A stretch of DNA of 5,116 nucleotides from Candidatus Aenigmatarchaeota archaeon (GTDB taxonomy: Archaea > Aenigmatarchaeota > Aenigmatarchaeia > QMZP01). The notes beneath the pieces were generated by a model that worked only from the letters and a program-made list of their open reading frames with translations, ran no database searches and was not told the origin of the DNA. The position numbers and the translations under genes are program-made. The DNA lies in assembly GCA_016202745.1 (NCBI GenBank), contig JACQOB010000014.1, positions 1 through 5,116 of the forward strand. Direction: 5' to 3'. Positions 5,008 through 5,116 of this stretch are shown in pieces. Position 1 is the first letter of the stretch. Each line of letters begins with the position of its first letter.

Positions 5008-5028
5008 CCACCAGTCTGTGACTGGTGG
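5008..5028 (+). terminator. Perfect 9-bp hairpin after the orphan gene
   Basis: CCACCAGTC (5008-5016) and GACTGGTGG (5020-5028) are exact reverse complements around a TGT loop, 5 nt after the stop codon at 5002. A T-rich stretch (ATTCTTTTC, 5045-5053) follows 17 nt later, so the region could end or stabilise the transcript of the orphan gene. A hairpin is not required for archaeal termination, so it could instead be an RNA-processing or protein-binding site, or the first stem of a larger structured RNA. Confidence 0.45.
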
Positions 5029-5034
5029 CGAAGA

Positions 5035-5094
5035 GGGGATACTCATTCTTTTCTCCCCACCACCAACTATTACACGGGGAGCGAAACCTGCCCC
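5035..5094 (+). other. Structured tract with competing G-run/C-run pairings
   Basis: Four blocks alternate: GGGGA (5035-5039), CTCCCC (5053-5058), GGGGAG (5076-5081) and CCCC (5091-5094). Block 1 can pair with block 2 (GGGGA/TCCCC), block 2 with block 3 (CTCCCC/GGGGAG, 6 bp), and block 3 with block 4 (GGGG/CCCC). In addition GGTGG (5024-5028) can leave the upstream hairpin to pair with CCACC (5060-5064), enclosing the 1:2 stem. This could be a leader or attenuator for a gene beyond the window, a small RNA on either strand, or chance. No known RNA family was recognised, and bases 5095-5116 hold nothing I can identify. Confidence 0.35.
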
Positions 5095-5116
5095 ATGCAC
5101 AAATAAGATCCAATTA

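Noticed and set aside
5008..5064. CRISPR repeat or transposon terminal inverted repeat
   Set aside because: The palindromic unit occurs only once in full, with no regularly spaced copies, and no transposase gene is in the window.
5024..5094. Partial 5S rRNA, SRP RNA or RNase P RNA at the right edge
   Set aside because: A few words (for example GGGGATAC) look superficially similar to 5S rRNA, but the conserved loops and overall helix order of these RNAs are absent.

Overview
The window looks like part of a compact archaeal chromosome. Three signs support this. The first gene is a textbook archaeal initiator tRNA-Met: it has an A1:U72 pair, three G:C pairs closing the anticodon stem, no encoded CCA, and a 25-nt intron after position 37 set in a bulge-helix-bulge. 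The RNase HII has the archaeal/eukaryotic-type C-terminal region. Several genes have a TATA-like box centred about 25-27 nt upstream of the start codon, which fits leaderless transcription. A DPANN or similar small-genome archaeon is a reasonable guess, because of the compact packing and the bacterial-type CoaD, but the sequence does not prove the lineage.

Layout from left to right: (1) intron-containing tRNAi-Met (25-124). (2) rnhB, ribonuclease HII (+, about 159-848). (3) An unrecognised protein gene on the minus strand (838-1269), converging on rnhB with an 11-nt overlap and poorer in GC than its neighbours. (4) A metallo-beta-lactamase-fold hydrolase (+, 1310-1933) with an Asp-to-Asn change in its HxHxDH motif. 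It shares a very short divergent promoter region with gene 3. (5) A minus-strand two-gene operon starting at 3038: a bacterial-type CoaD-like adenylyltransferase (2535-3038), then an HD-superfamily phosphohydrolase of the COG4339 type (1934-2551). The two genes overlap by 17 nt, and the second has the only strong Shine-Dalgarno sequence in the window. (6) A 425-residue membrane protein of unknown function (+, 3118-4395), divergent from the operon. (7) An AT-richer orphan gene (+, 4436-5002). (8) A hairpin-rich tract (5003-5094) with alternating G and C runs that can pair in competing ways; the window ends before any downstream gene is visible.

The genes do not form one pathway. The tRNA and rnhB belong to translation and genome maintenance. 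The most coherent unit is the CoaD-like/HD-hydrolase pair, a nucleotidylyltransferase coupled to a phosphohydrolase. It resembles the nadD-yqeK pairing of bacteria and may be a nucleotide-metabolite synthesis and clean-up module of bacterial origin. The two AT-rich orphan genes and the structured tract at the right edge are the least explained parts. I see no mobile element, CRISPR array or defence system.
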